From Prochilodus magdalenae (lineage: Eukaryota > Chordata > Actinopteri > Characiformes > Prochilodontidae), in the NCBI GenBank assembly GCA_024036415.1, contig JAMWET010001877.1:55282-119281 (forward strand): a DNA stretch of 64,000 nucleotides, in the 5' to 3' direction. Shown in pieces: positions 1 to 13,700 of the stretch. The translations under genes were made by a program, and so were the position numbers. The notes beneath the pieces were generated by a model. That model was not told where the DNA came from. It worked only from the letters and a program-made list of their open reading frames with translations, and did no database searches. The stretch's first letter is position 1; the number at the start of each line of letters is the position of its first letter.

Positions 1-2266
1 ACATTTAGAAAGGGTTCTTAAACTACACTGAAACCATAAGGGACCAACATTCAAGAATTTTCAGTTGACAGTCAGAAGGAACAATGGAAGAGAGATGTGG
101 ATGCAGTAAATACCACAGTCTCCGAAGAACAAGGGTCAAGGAATAGCATAATGCATTCCGCAGAGAAAAACAGCAAGGAGGGATGAGAAATAGAGAGAAA
201 AGGTCATCCTGTACAGTCATACTGCCATGCCAAAAATGTTGTTTGTAAAGCTGGTATGAATAATAACTATAGACAAACATGGATAAAACACTGGTGGGTA
301 TTATTTTTTAAGCTGAACTGAATTTTATTCCTTCCCCCTCCAGATGGATCGTGCCCACAATAGCCTTTCAACATATTTCGTCTTTGAATAGACAAACCGA
401 AAGGTAACTACAAATGTAAACAATGAAACCCCTACTGAAAAAGAACCTTGGCTAATGTTATAGTAACGAATAGGTTGAGAGCCCATTTACGCCATTACAA
501 GCACACATTTTCTGTATGGCTATAATGGCAACATGCTAGACTAACGTGCGAGAGAGAATACGTTTTACAGAAATCGTGTCTATATTAGGAACTCTAGGTC
601 TAAGGCAGCTTTCTATGAGAACAAGGACCCGAAATCCGCTGCAATCATGTCGTGTTGTAAACAAAAGGCTTTGTCCTTCATTTCACTGGTTCCTCTTAAA
701 TTATGTTGGAAGTCAAAATAATATTCCTAGATTCGGCAAAAAAAATTCATCGCACGGTAGTATCTCTACTACTACACTTTAACACTAATACAACACTAAT
801 ACACCTGGTTTCCTTGAAATATTTGTGTGATTGCTGGTCTAAAAATATACACTCAGTTCCCAGTAGCATTATCTACCATGTAGAACACAGTTAGTTTTGT
901 ATGACATTCAGAGGAGAAAGGTACAAAGTGTAAAATTCATCACATTCAGAACATTTTGATATTATCATAACACAAGAGCGAGCAGTTTCTGAAATCAGAT
1001 TGATTTTAATCCTCCATCTTGGATCTGCACTCCTAATTCAGACATGATGGCATCTTCAGTTGTCTACTAGTTCAATCAGAGAGATAGCTGACAAAGAATG
1101 TTGATTATATTGAAATCATGATTTCTCAGAAGTATAGCACTGATTCACAGACATGTCGGCAGTCTTCGGTCTTCACTTTAGTCCCTGGCACCCAGATTAT
1201 AGACTAAGCACATTCAACTCCTTCTACTTACTTTCTAGTCCCCATCTCAGTTTTCCATGAGCATGACAGAGAGAGACTGAACAAAGAGATCGAGAGAAAC
1301 AGAAGCTTGACCAAGGTTGTTCGGATCTCCTCACCTCACTATGAATCACTAGTTAATATAAGGTAGGGGAAGAAAGACAGGCCAGAGTGAAAGAGCCTGT
1401 GGGAATTATGAAATGGTGTACATTTCTCTTACTGCTTCCTGTTAAGCGCTCAGATGGGAAGAGGTGAAAGAATGACAAGAAAGAAGGAAAAGTGTCCCAT
1501 TAGTGAGGAGCCCAGCCAGCAGGGGCAGAGGACAGAGCTGAGGAAGAAGCAGCACACGCTGTTCAGCAGAGGAAGCAAGCCTTCCTGTGACAGTACAGGA
1601 AGTAGCCCCTGAAACAGCCCTCGGTCTTGTAGATCTAGTACTTACAACACAGCATGCATTTTTCTTCCATTTCTTTCATTTTGGATTCTAACAATACACA
1701 CTGTTATGCTCATCGTCATCTCTACACATTTGTTATACTGCTCTGAAGTGCTGTGTGTGGTTACGTTATATGTAGGGACGCAGAGACCTTTTAGCCACCA
1801 GAACACTTTGGCCATCACACTCTTCCACTCCAATATAAAGCATTAGCATAGCATACATACATATGGTGTTTTCTTACACTATGACACCTAAAATTAGATT
1901 TAAATATATTGTGATAAATTGAATTGCAATGCCTGTATCATGACACATATTGGGTTACAGCAAGACACAACGCTTATTTGATATCACTTGGAGAAATGCC
2001 AACGCTACTAAAATGCTACTAAAATAGAACTGGAGTTCCATGATGGCAGATAGTGGTTTTATTAAGGCTTTGTTCATATAGGTGCGCTGAAGTGGAACGA
2101 GATTTTTTTTCTGCCTGAATGTGATGACTTCAGAAATCAGATGTATTCAGACGTATGGACACACAAATCTGAGCCACTTTTATTTGTGATCCTAGATTGG
2201 GAACATATCCGATACCTGGTCATGCAACCTCCTTTGACCAAAATTTTGTTCTTTTATTGCTCAGCG

Positions 2267-2310
2267 CACAGACACACACAGACACACACAGACACACACA
2301 GACACACACA
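2267..2310. repeat. Microsatellite, GACACACACA x4
   Basis: Four near-perfect copies of a 10-base GACACACACA unit in tandem. Confidence 0.9.
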
Positions 2311-3061
2311 ATCATTGAGGGTTAATTTGACAGTAATACACCCCACAAAAACAATGCATCAGACGCTTCGTCTTGCTCTAATAATGACATTATAGCAAAT
2401 TGTCTTAAATGTCTTAAATACCAAGCTTGGTTCTGCTGGTTTGTAAGTTCACGGTTCATGCATGTGACCATACTGATTAGGATATGCGCATGCAGGTAAT
2501 TTCGGTACATGGGTGAGTGATTTATATACATGAATAAAAACCGCAGAGTGTAAGAGAAAAGAGCCCAAAAAAATAAAGGGAGGAGAAGAACTCAATGAAT
2601 TTTAATGTTAACACATGGTAGGTGGTATCACCTGTGCAAAGTGCTGCTGGATGAGTTTATAAGTATTATTCAACCTGTTTATGTGTAACTAGTTTCGGGG
2701 TGAGGTTGTTTTGGTTAACTGTCTAGGGGCTTATCCCTGTATCCATAATAGCAAAATCCATGCAATAAAACAGCATACTGGCATTTATATCGTTAGTTAT
2801 ATCGTTACTGCTGCCCAGCATGATGTGATGGGGGGACTGGCACAGACTTTGATATGCGCTTGAATAAGTGTGCGTGTTTAACAGGGCAAAGCTGCCCTGA
2901 GAAGAATAGTGATGAGGTTGCAGTAAAGTACACATTCACAGGCTCAGACACTAAGCTCTGTTTTCATTCAGCCTGCTATGGCCTGCTCATCCCTCGACCA
3001 GTCGATACACGGACAGGGTCAGACACTTCGACTCCCTTGCTATCTTTTTACAAAGGGAAGA

Positions 3062-3083
3062 TGATGCTGCTGCTGCTGCTGCT
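3062..3083. repeat. Microsatellite (TGC)n
   Basis: A short run of about seven TGC triplets. It lies in a small open frame on the plus strand that is not otherwise gene-like. Confidence 0.8.
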
Positions 3084-4139
3084 TGTGAGCGATTCACACA
3101 CACAAAGCAGCATTCTGTAGCTACCCTGACAGACATCAGGCAGAAGATGCAGCAAAAGTCAAGAGACAAGCCTTAAATAACAGCAAAAAGCCTTTCCCTA
3201 GAAAAGCTTCAGGTCTCAGAAGACCTACACGATGACAAGCTTTCAACTCTCAGGCAAAAAGAACTCTGAGCTTAAGCTGCAGTCGGCTCAACTCCCTCAG
3301 CTTGCCTGAAGCGCCATGCAGCCTCTCCTGCAATGCACCAAGCCTGCAGTCCAAAACACCGAAAGATCTTGCCAATGCCGCAGCTGCAAACTCAACCATC
3401 CCCCTATGACTACCATGATGCACTGTAACAACTGTGTAAAATCCATTTTCATCCCCTTACAACTTCTGCCTCCAAGCTTTTCCCTTGTGCACCCCTTGAG
3501 CACATTTTTGCTCTTAGGTCAATCCCACAGCAAATCCCGCAGCACAACTAGGCATCACTACCCAGTCAATAAAAAAATAAATTAATTAATTAATAAATGA
3601 ATAAATGAAAATAACAATGGCCCATCATAAAACTATTATCTTCAATGAGTAAAATACTGCCAATACGATTGATCTGTGTATTTGTCATTTATAACCTCAA
3701 GCAACTGGGCGCCCTAATGGCCCCTCATGCTATCATTAGTGCACTGACTGGTCTTACACAAACATAGTTTCTTTCTTTAGCATATGCACCCAGGTAACAT
3801 GCATGCAGGTAATCAAGCATGTTAATGTTAATAGCTAATTGTTGAACCATATCATCATAGCTACCATGAATCAGGGTGTAAAATTGTGAAAGCAGTGATT
3901 ATAAAGGGTCTAATAATAGACATCACGGGGCTGGGTTCCAATAGCCCTTCCTGTTCTACAAGTGTAACTGCCCTGTCTGAAGAGCTGTTAGTTACAGCAT
4001 TAAATTTGCCTCTGCTTCAAATGGCCCAAAAGAACCTTTATCCAAGCACATAAGCAGGCTCCCCAAATGTTAGCCTAGCAGGGTCCTCAGGCCAACCCCA
4101 AAGGTTTGCCGCATAGCATTACAGATTACAGCACAATTA

Positions 4140-4195
4140 TACATACATACATACATACATACATACCATACATACCATACATACATGCATGCATA
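4140..4195. repeat. Microsatellite (CATA)n, imperfect
   Basis: Tandem CATA units with several CCATA and GCATG interruptions. Confidence 0.9.
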
Positions 4196-5930
4196 CGTTT
4201 GATCAGCTATGTGATGGCTAACAAGAGGCTCACCAGTTCGATTCCTTGAACTGACAGGACTCCTGGATATGGCTTCCCACTGCTCCAACACTACGTGTTT
4301 ACATGGGGGGTGTCTCACTTCACGGATGGTTTAAAAAGCAAGCACAATTGGTTGAATCACTAGTTAAGTTCTAAATTAGACAGTAGTAATCAGCCAATAT
4401 TTCTACAGCTTAGCTGATTCCTGGGGCTGATCAGGGATGTAACAGTGGCGAGTCATATTTCGCTGCACCCCTGCGTGAGCCCCCTTATTTACATGATCCT
4501 GCAGTTTCTTCAAATGCTTTACATGTGTTAACAAAACATGACTGTTTCCCTTATATCGGATCAACTAAAGCTACTTGAAAATGATCCGTAATGCTTTGAA
4601 AAATTTAAATTGAAACCTGCATGTTCCACTGTTCTCCATGGGGCCACAAATGGAAAATTCTGCCACCAAAAAAGCAACATTCCATAAATCGTAGCAATGA
4701 GCAGAATGCTCCATCAAGAAGTCAATTATCCAACAAAAATAAAAGAGTACAGAGAGCACGGAGAGCCCTCCTGTCTTTTTCACTCTTAATGCCTTTCAAA
4801 TACAAAATACACCTGTACAGTCTACACTACTAATGCTCTCCTCTCAAAACAATCAATTTTAGTCCAGTAATATTGTCACGGCTTCATACCACTATCATCA
4901 GTGTAGCTCTGAGGTGCCGAACGATATTTCTGGCACAACCACGTGAACATAGAATACGAGTCCAGATCCTTAACCAAGTGTAGACTATCTGCTGGTGGCA
5001 CTGAAGGGCAATCGACCCATCATTACAACATATACAGATGACAACAAGCACACTTGTTTTTGCGTGTACTGCTTTATCAATCCCTGGCACCTGGCACAAT
5101 AACCAGCATCAACAAATACTCTTCATGGTGCATGTAAAGCACATATCAGTAGCCTTGGCCTGCTGACTTACTGCCATGTATGGTCGAGCCAGGGAAACAA
5201 AGGGGGTTAGTTAGTTAGACTTAGTGGCTGCTACAGGGAGCAGGGAGGGGATACACAGGTCTGACCAATCTCAGGTCGGAGAGAAAAAACTTTTGAAGAA
5301 AGAAAAAAATAAATAAATAAAAAAAAATAATAAAATAGTACATGGTCAGTGAGGAATTTCGGTTTATAGGATTGAAGGGGCTAACATGTCCCACCATCAC
5401 AACAACTGCAGCAAGCTAACAGTTACAAGCCACACCACAAACTCAATTACAGGCCGCAACCTGAAAATACAAGTTATGAACGTCAAGCACTGCGTTTCTT
5501 CTTTTCTGTTTTATTGGTGAAGAAAATCAGCGCCTCTTCTTCAGAGCGTCTGCTGACGTGAGAAGTTGGCCTCCTCCATAATTCTTCAAGCCCTAATAAA
5601 CCAGGGCAGACCTTTCTGGCATGTCTCACAGACATGATAGTCGGTTTAGTGTTGGTTCGAAGAACTATTAACACTGTTCTCCTAGATGTCTACAGAATGC
5701 ATAAATCTATTACTGCTTATTATTTTGGGGCCTGATATGAAATGCAAAGCATTCAGTTGCATATTACTATTGTGAATATAAATTAACTGACCACAAATTA
5801 AGTTTTAGGTACACAATCTCCCATTTTTAAATAATGGACAGAGAATGCAAAAATTACATTAATTGAATTAAAGCATGAGTAATTCTATTAAAAGGAGCCC
5901 TACATGCTTTTGATGACACCACTCTGACTG

Positions 5931-5948
5931 AAAAAAAAAAAAAAAAAA
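5931..5948. repeat. Poly(A) tract
   Basis: Eighteen consecutive A residues; could be the tail of an old retroinsertion, though no element is recognisable beside it. Confidence 0.8.
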
Positions 5949-7354
5949 GGATAGGGTTTAGTATGGCAACACGTGGCTCTTAATTCCTTCTGAACTGTGC
6001 TATAGCATAGAGCTCCAAGCAAGAACACTAGTGGAGCTGATGTTCTGCAAGACTTGGTTTTGGTATGAACGTATCGACACACATGGAAAAAGAGATGGGT
6101 TTCTATGAGAGAAGTTTCAGTGTAGGGATTTTCTGCATCGGTGTGTCCAGTGTGTCCACAGAAAGGCAGTGAGGGAGCGTATCCACGGCGACAGGCATGT
6201 GCCCGCGAGTGTGCTAGCGGTGAAGGAGAGAGGGCAAAGAAGTGCTCACAAGCGGTGAGTCACACTAGCGCTTGAGCGAGCAAGCAGGCCTAGCATTCGC
6301 TCGCAGACACGCAGTAATGGTGGCTCAAGCTTTAGTCACAGTCAGCATCATCCAATGGATATACAAGCCCAGAGGGTCCATGTGGCTCATACACTGCATC
6401 TGTGTGCATACAGAGTAAACATGAACAACTACGAATATACAGCAGCTACTCTATTGTCTTGCCAATTCACTACGACCCATCATATTGTGGCCGGCTTAAC
6501 TCAGAATTTTGTCAGTTGAATCGGATTCGCCCGTCCTGGTCGACGATTCGACTATTCGTTCACGTTCACCCAAAGAAGCTTTAGATATTCACTTCTGATC
6601 GGTGCCAAATCTCCAGAGCCCCAAAAAATTTTATTGGGGATTTGGGGGTGGAAGATGGGCAAAAAATGTCCTGCAGGTGATCTGATTCAGGAAAAGCAGC
6701 TGTAGCTGATCTAAAGATTAAAACAGAGCAGATTAAGTCAGTAGTGATATCTTATATTGTAGCATTATTGCTAAAGGAGAACACATAGCTTCTGCACAAA
6801 CTGTAGTCTGTATTAAAATGTGTCTCTGCTCCAGTCTCTGAGGAAAACAACTGCCCCTGAACAGGTAATACAGAATAAACAATATATTATAAGATCATCA
6901 AAAAAAAATTAAACTAAATAAAAAAAATTGTCCACGAGCAAGAAAAACACTTGCAATTTAATTTGGCATGGACTGTAGGCTGGGACTGTTGCCACTGCTG
7001 TATGACCACAAGCTTCAATAGACCTGCGAATTCAGCTACTTCCTTCACACTACGTGTCTGGCTGTGTCAAAGCCCAATCACTTCTTTAAGCCAATCAATA
7101 ACATCTGCTTTGAAACACGTTTGCCACTCAATGTACAAGACATTCACTGGACTGTACCACCTCTTCTTAATATACTAATCCAGTCACACACCCAGCAGGT
7201 ATTTATAGCCTGATCATCCTTGTCCAATGCCATCTGCAGGAGTCAGAAGTTACCACCTTAAACACACAAGATGACTAATGGGAGAATATAGGACAAAATG
7301 GCCTCTCTTAACTTCTGGGTTGACAACCTCATCATTTTTTTTTCTTTTCTTCCA

Positions 7355-7642
7355 ACCCTGGTTTCTCCAGTTTATCACCCGACATGGCTGCATCGTCTAC
7401 AGTGACCAGCTTCTCTTAATTAAACAGAGAACCTATGGGTCAGCTCCATCTTTACACTTACTATCTTCTGGTTAAATTAGACTGTTGGGAGGTGGGGGGG
7501 TCCTTGGACCCTATACTATATCTGTACATGGACTCTGTGTTTTTCGTATTCCTTTATATGAACTGCTTTTATGTGTAGCTGCTTTGAGACAACATTAGTT
7601 GTAAAAAGCACTATACAAATAAATTCTAATTGATTGATTGAC
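7355..7642 (+). mobile_element. Non-LTR retroelement 3' end (fish family), copy 1
   Basis: The segment shares ordered blocks with the copy at 26880-27432: a 'tttctcc..ttcatcaccc' block, 'ggctccatctttacac', and the terminal 'ctttgagacaa...gtaaaaagc.ctatacaaataaa' followed by a short TGAT-type tail (tgattgattgac). The last block is a very common 3' end of fish retroelements (SINE or LINE derived). The copy is diverged and carries no coding capacity. The exact family is not assigned. Confidence 0.7.
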
Positions 7643-8771
7643 ATTAACTCAAAAGCAAAAGGGCAAAAGCAAAAGTGAAAGGGTGATGATTTCAGAAACC
7701 AGTTGTGGCAACTACAGATGTTCCAATTCGATCTCAAGATAAGTACCACTTTAAGACATTGTTATCGGCTTTATCAAGTATGAACCCAAGTCCGATCCTG
7801 TTTTACGTCAAGCCTGACAAGTGTCATTAGGAGTGAAAATAAAAACATGTTAGGCAAAAGCTCTTGGCAAATACATTATCAAAATTTGTTTTCCAGGCGT
7901 TTTGATTTTTGTTAAAAATCTATTACTCACTATTCCAAGGCTGAAAGGTCAGTGTGACATGTCAAATTATAAAACATCTATAAAACTATAAAAAGTCCAA
8001 AAACTGCTGATCATTTGTGCTTTTCTGGCTCGTGGCATGTTGTACTTGGACCTTGATGATTGCCATTTTCAATGTAATTTGTAAAAGAGTCTTTCAGCTG
8101 TCATTGCGTTAGTTACAACAGTGCAAAAACATCAACATGTTCTACCCCAATGGCAGATACAAACTGAACATAAGTTGGCCGTCTTGGTTGCTAACAATGA
8201 GCTTAGCAAGTTCCTGGCAATAAACACAATCCCGCTTATTTTCTCTAGTTTAAGCAGGCTTCTCTATGGAGCTGCGGCAGTATTTACTGAGCTGAAACAG
8301 GTTACTTGACAAAAGTGCTGCAAACCTTAGTGGGTCTTAATTCTGTAGGTTAATAGTAGCTTCTCAGGCAACACTCATGGAACCTCAATGCATCCTGAAA
8401 TGCACTCACACACCATAAAATTATCATTAACCAGACAATGACATCTCACACAATCTTACAAGCTCAGCTCAAGATTAAAAGAATGGAAGGTGAAAGCAAA
8501 TGCACTACGAAATGCGGGTAGGCGAGGCACGTAATCTTTAATTAACACCTAGAAGAAGACAAGGCAGTTATGACCAATACGGCTTGGCTAATAGCACAGC
8601 AAAGCTGTCCAGGTCGGCGGAACTCTTTGGGCTTTAGAGACCTCTTTACATTACCCTTTACATAGGTCCTAAGCACAGTATACACACAGCTCTGGCATGG
8701 ACATTTAGCTGTACACACTCACATACAGACAGAGCAGGACTAGGAAAAGGCACCACTGGATTTTTCCTAAC

Positions 8772-8815
8772 AAAAAAAAAAAAAAAAAAAGAGGGGGGTG
8801 GGGGGGAAGAACTGG
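8772..8815. repeat. Poly(A) followed by G-rich tract
   Basis: Nineteen A residues run into GAGGGGGGTGGGGGGG. This is simple sequence with a purine-only strand of more than 40 bases apart from one T. Confidence 0.8.
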
Positions 8816-9573
8816 TTGACCACAGCCGCAGACAGGAAACCCAAGGCTACGGTTCTTCTAACAAAAATGAGGCCAAACCTGACAATTCACACAGTAACAC
8901 TGGACCAGAAGACTAAAGCACACTGGGGAAATTCATGGTGCATGGATCAAAAATAGAATGTGGTGAGGTGTGTCTCTTGGGCAATCTCAGAAGTGTTTCT
9001 CAAACCAACTCAAACAGACACACACTTTACAGTTTCCACCATCTCAGTGGTCACATAAATCCTGTTTCCCAAACCTGCCTGACTGCATGAGAGTTCACCA
9101 GACAAGCGCCTTATCAGCTATCAAAATCAGAATCAAAATTTGTCAATGTGCATCATCACTCTTACTTGCTCTAATAAACCGCACCAGAACCAAAAACACC
9201 ATCGCTCATTTTAATCCACCCAAACCTACTACGCGTGAACACCAGTGTTGTGGTTGTCCAATGGTCAATCTGAGAAACATCTAGGATACAACACTGTAAC
9301 AAGCTGATCCGTGGTTCTGACCTCTATTTAAATCGTGTCCCTATAAGTGAACATAAATCACTAAGCAGGACCCACCCTGAGTCAAAGAGGAACTGTTTAA
9401 AAATAAATAAATAAATAATAAAAAAAAAATTAACACCAACAAAAGGCAAAGGGGAAACAGAGGGCATGACCAATCATTCACCATATGGAGAGTTTCAGGT
9501 CTTGATGTACACATCAAGCGTTTTAATGTACGAACCTAATGACCCTAATGTTCTTAATACTTAATTCATGGAG

Positions 9574-9620
9574 ATACATACATACATACATACATACATA
9601 CATACATACATACATACACA
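9574..9620. repeat. Microsatellite (ATAC)n
   Basis: About eleven ATAC units, nearly perfect, ending in ACACA. Confidence 0.9.
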
Positions 9621-9894
9621 CAAACGACTAATCTGTACCCAGCAGGAAAGGGACATACAAAAAACGTGACCCAAAAAAGCAAAAGCTTGTTCCGTCAACC
9701 TCAACTATTCATAATTAATGTACTTCACCTCCCAAAGCAAGGTCTTAACTCAGAGTTCAGACCATAGTAGGAGTTCATGCCTGCCTTACACAGACAGAGC
9801 TAAATTCTCTCTTTCTGAACCAAAGAAACATAGACTAGCATCACAGGTCCCCAGTTTCCATCAACACAAATGGCATCTGCAGGATGTGCTATTT

Positions 9895-10280
9895 CCTAGA
9901 TCCCAGTCTCCGCAGGAAACGTCCAGACCCTCAATGCTAGCTGACGACAGATGCACGTTAGCTCAGATAGCTACGACAGCTGTGTGTGCGCACACTCCAG
10001 CCAGGCTCTCTGATCACGTCGGGCATGTCTGGCTGTCAGACAAAGGCCAGCTCGCCTCCCTGCAGGAAACGGAGAGGCAGGAGCAGCAGGCCAGGCTCAG
10101 GGCCCTGTGGTCTTTGTCTGGTCTGGAGCACCCAGCCACCGCTGCGCTGACAGACGCGTTCGACCCCGGGAGTCAAGGCGTGCCTGGGCGGGCTAAGTCT
10201 CCAACTTGGGTCTGGGCCAAGGGAGGTGGACCACAGCGACTCAGTTCTGGATGCTGTCAGCTGCAAGGCTAACCCACCTT
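9895..10280. other. GC-rich island with open frames on both strands
   Basis: About 380 bases of GC- and CpG-richer DNA inside an AT-rich region. A plus-strand frame stays open from 9718 to 10272 (184 codons) and includes a stretch reading QLASLQETERQEQQARLRAL, while the minus strand is open from 10323 to 10036. On the minus strand a donor-like CAAG|GTGGGTT lies near 10277. I recognise no protein family in either frame. GC-rich DNA lacks stop codons by chance, so a coding exon is possible but not supported. Confidence 0.25.
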
Positions 10281-10520
10281 GATCGAGTTGGAGGAAGAGG
10301 GTGACAAAGAAGGCATGAAACAAATAAACAGAGCGACGGATTTAAAAGGCTTGTGATGATAGATTGTGATCAGATACTGAGGAATGGAGCAAAGGAAGTT
10401 TAAAATTAAGCAGCTTAGCTCAGGTAAACAAGCTAGTTACATTAATGAAAGCAGTCACTGCAGGTTAGCTTGATATTAGGGGTATGAATCATAAACATAC
10501 ATGGCCTAGCCAGTTTAAAT

Positions 10521-10714
10521 CATTGTTCCTCAAGCCTGGTCCTGGAGGCATCATGCCCTACACATTTTATTGGATCCCCTGCCTTAGTCCACATCTTGCA
10601 ACTCACAAAAGGCTTGTTATTGAGTTAATAAGTTACATCAGGTGTGTTGGCAGCAGGAAAGAAGCCAAAATTTAAAGGGCTGGGTGCCTCTAGGACCAAG
10701 GTTGAGAAAAACTG
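10521..10714. mobile_element. Hairpin MITE-like element, copy 1
   Basis: The two ends are inverted repeats of each other: the left end contains CCTGGTCCTGGAGGCA and the right end TGCCTCTAGGACCAAGG followed by TTGAGAAAAACTG. The inner part also folds back (TACACATTTT near the left, AAAATTTAAAG near the right). The flanks GTTTAAAT and ATTTAAAC agree at six of eight places, consistent with an aged 8-bp target duplication of hAT type. Two more copies lie at 45609 and 58268. Non-autonomous; no coding sequence. Confidence 0.7.
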
Positions 10715-10729
10715 ATTTAAACAACAAAT

Positions 10730-13700
10730 CAACAAAGTCTGTAGCTTTTCAGCCATAGGACTAACTACCCAGGCTTACCATTAGCTAATAAACAGGCCTT
10801 AGGTTACAGCAGACAACATAAACAATTACATTTAAATCAATCAATAAATAAATAAAATGCAGTCTTTACGGGTTCATGTGGCTAAATATCGTAATTGCTG
10901 AGATGGTTTGGATGGTGTAATATCCTCCTTATATCATCCATGGCTACTTTAAATTCAAGGCGCCAGCTTTAGCTCTCCTAGCTGTCGATGAATGAAAAAC
11001 CTGTCAATTTGGATTTTACTTATTTACTGGGAATTCAATTACCAGTTCAATTAAAAACAAGGTCTTCAAGGCTGTGAAACAAACAAATTAATAGTAATAT
11101 TAATAGTAATAAAGCTGCACTCTGTCCCCTGAAGCTAATTCACCAAGTAAAAGCATCCAACACTTTGATGACATTTCCCCTATCAGATCATCTCACAACC
11201 TTCTTGAGCGCAGCTCTAAAATGCTCCCATCCCCCACCACTACACCCTATTCCTCTGATCAGCAGAGCTGTGGCTTTACACAAGCTTCCAACAGCAAGTC
11301 TGTTTCATCTCCACCGGCACTCATCAAATACTGTGTAAAACTAAGCCATAATAAATAAAATCGAGGAAGTGCACTACATAAATAACCATGACCTTCATGA
11401 ATATTCCAGTCACATCTTTGCCTTTCCAACCATTCAGGACCATAAATTATGAACAGGGAAGATACAGAGGACCACGCATCTGCTGCAAACAGTCTGTAGT
11501 TGCGCTCCTTCCCTATGTAACAAAGATTCTAGATGCTGAACTCTATAGAGAGCACATGAGGAAACGATCCAATCACCAGGATAAATAAAAATGGAAGCTT
11601 CACGAAATGGTTTTGTTTTGTAGCTTGGACAGATAATGTCACTGCCCTTCCCTCCATCCCCTGAAGAAAACAAGTAGTTGGATGCAATCCATTCAGGCAC
11701 TTTGCTTTCAACAATTAACTGAAAAGTAGGGAAAAGTGTGCCCATAATCCTTAACAGGATTTATTGTTGTGAAAATATATTACTGCACTTTATTCTGAGA
11801 CAACAGCGAGAAACAAACAGGGTGTCAATATTTCCCTCCCTCCCCAAAAGTCCCTCCACTATGTGGCATTTCTTGAAGCCATACTAAATCTGCATTTTAA
11901 CAATAGAGTGATTCAGTTAGAAACATCCTGGATGGTCTGACAAAATACATGCCTGTCCTTCTGCGAATTGTTACCATGGTCGTCGATATCGACAACATCA
12001 GGACATTAGACACGCCTAACAAACCCTCCAAGTGTGTCCCTGACACATCCACTTCCAGTATGGCAATAAACCTAACACAACCTGATGAAGCGCACCACTT
12101 CCTGCTGCTGCAGTGACCAGCCATCAACGTGTTAAATGAAGGAACAGAAAGTGTGTGCACCGTAAATGCCCTAAACAGCATCGGCAATAGTCAAGAAAAG
12201 AAGAACCCAGCAAAACCACGCAATTAGTTAGCATGTCATGCTCACAGCTTCCACAGTTCTAAGACTGCTCTAAGTTTTTTTCCTCAATCTGCTTAAACGG
12301 CCCAACTTCCATTCACTGGTGTGCACGGTTGGGTTTGCAGGGCAAACACATAGGCTACCTCGAACAAAACATTCAACGTTAACATCAGTGGAACCTACAG
12401 TGGTCAAAGGCTCAAACAATAAAAGTTAATCCCGGCAGTCAGATGCTGCTATAACTAACTATTAGGATTACCATGACCTATGGGAACGCAACAATTCACA
12501 AAATTCATTATTCTGTTTTATTTGGCACAATCGACAGGACAGAACAGGCTGGAGGACTGAACAGTCCTTGGAAATGTATTATGACTCTATTTTCAGTTTA
12601 TTACAGCATTCAACATCATAAAGGTACAATATTTTATAACAAATGAGCTACGTATGCGCTAATAAGCTAGGCCCAAGCTAATATACACTCACCTCTCCCT
12701 GCAATCCACACTGAGGTACAGAAGCAGCTAAATTTACAAAAGAATGAGAGTGCATGCTCACTGGGGACTTACTTATTGCATTTTTATAATCTTTCAAGCA
12801 GTACTATAGAGGGAATCAAACAGCAATTTCACCAGTGTTTAAAAAGTCCAGCATAATTACACTGTTAAGATGGGAACAAAGTCATTCAGGGTAGAATGAA
12901 AGTAAAATGTTACTGAGTCACAGCTGTTCTCAGTGGTGATGACTGGAAACCACATTTAATAAAGAGACAAGCACACAGCTCCCCTATTTTTCCAGTAATC
13001 AATATTACACTTAATGTATGACAGTAGGACGTTCTTTAATTGGTAGTTTTGGATAGTAAAATGAAATTGCTACATGTGTGCTACAGTAGCCATTGCACAT
13101 TATGGTACCTAATATCACCACTGTAAAGAAATCAGAGTTAGTAACTTTCTCCACAATTAACTATTTCACTTTCAGATTTAATAACATGTGTTATTAACAA
13201 TTAAACTGTGTACTTCATTTACTGCATTTTGATGAATGCATTTTTCAACAGAGCAGACTTAAACAGAGAGGCAAACATTACACAACACTCCTGTAACCTT
13301 TTGGGCCCCAGTATTCAAATACTAAAATGACTGTTCAGTACTCATTACGTTACAGCACAGACAGACAGACAAAAAAAATGTACAGACTAACTAATTTCAT
13401 TAAACGGAAATTCATAACACAAGGATCATGACTTTTATGAATGTATTTTACATTTTGCCACATAGAAACGAGTGTCTAAATGTAAGCACATGTGTGGTTA
13501 AGGATGTGACTGACAGATTAGCAGGTCTGTGAATGGAAACATATTCTCCGATAAACATGGTGGCACATCGTCCCCTGAGGATATGAGAAAAGACCTCATG
13601 TAAGACGAGGAGTCCTCTTTAACATCCAGTGGTGCAGTTTTAACTCACATCCAAACCTCTGTTACTCAAAACAAGAACCAAACAGTTTCACATACATTCG

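Larger units (their letters stand above)
1..7350. other. Non-coding stretch, no gene seen
   Basis: AT-rich DNA in which all open frames are short and resemble nothing I know. It contains microsatellites (listed separately), A/T-rich tracts near 3569-3610 and 5290-5335, and a CpG-denser patch near 6120-6340. It may be intron of a leftward gene starting near 23 kb, or intergenic. Confidence 0.6.
7650..9880. other. Non-coding stretch, no gene seen
   Basis: AT-rich DNA with short unrelated open frames only. It includes a 19-base poly(A) at 8772-8790 followed directly by a G-rich run, and a CATA microsatellite at 9574-9620. Confidence 0.6.

Noticed and set aside
4200..4270. tRNA-like B-box sequence (cagttcgattcc)
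   Set aside because: The T-loop-like motif has no A box or cloverleaf around it, so neither a tRNA gene nor a clear tRNA-derived SINE is supported.
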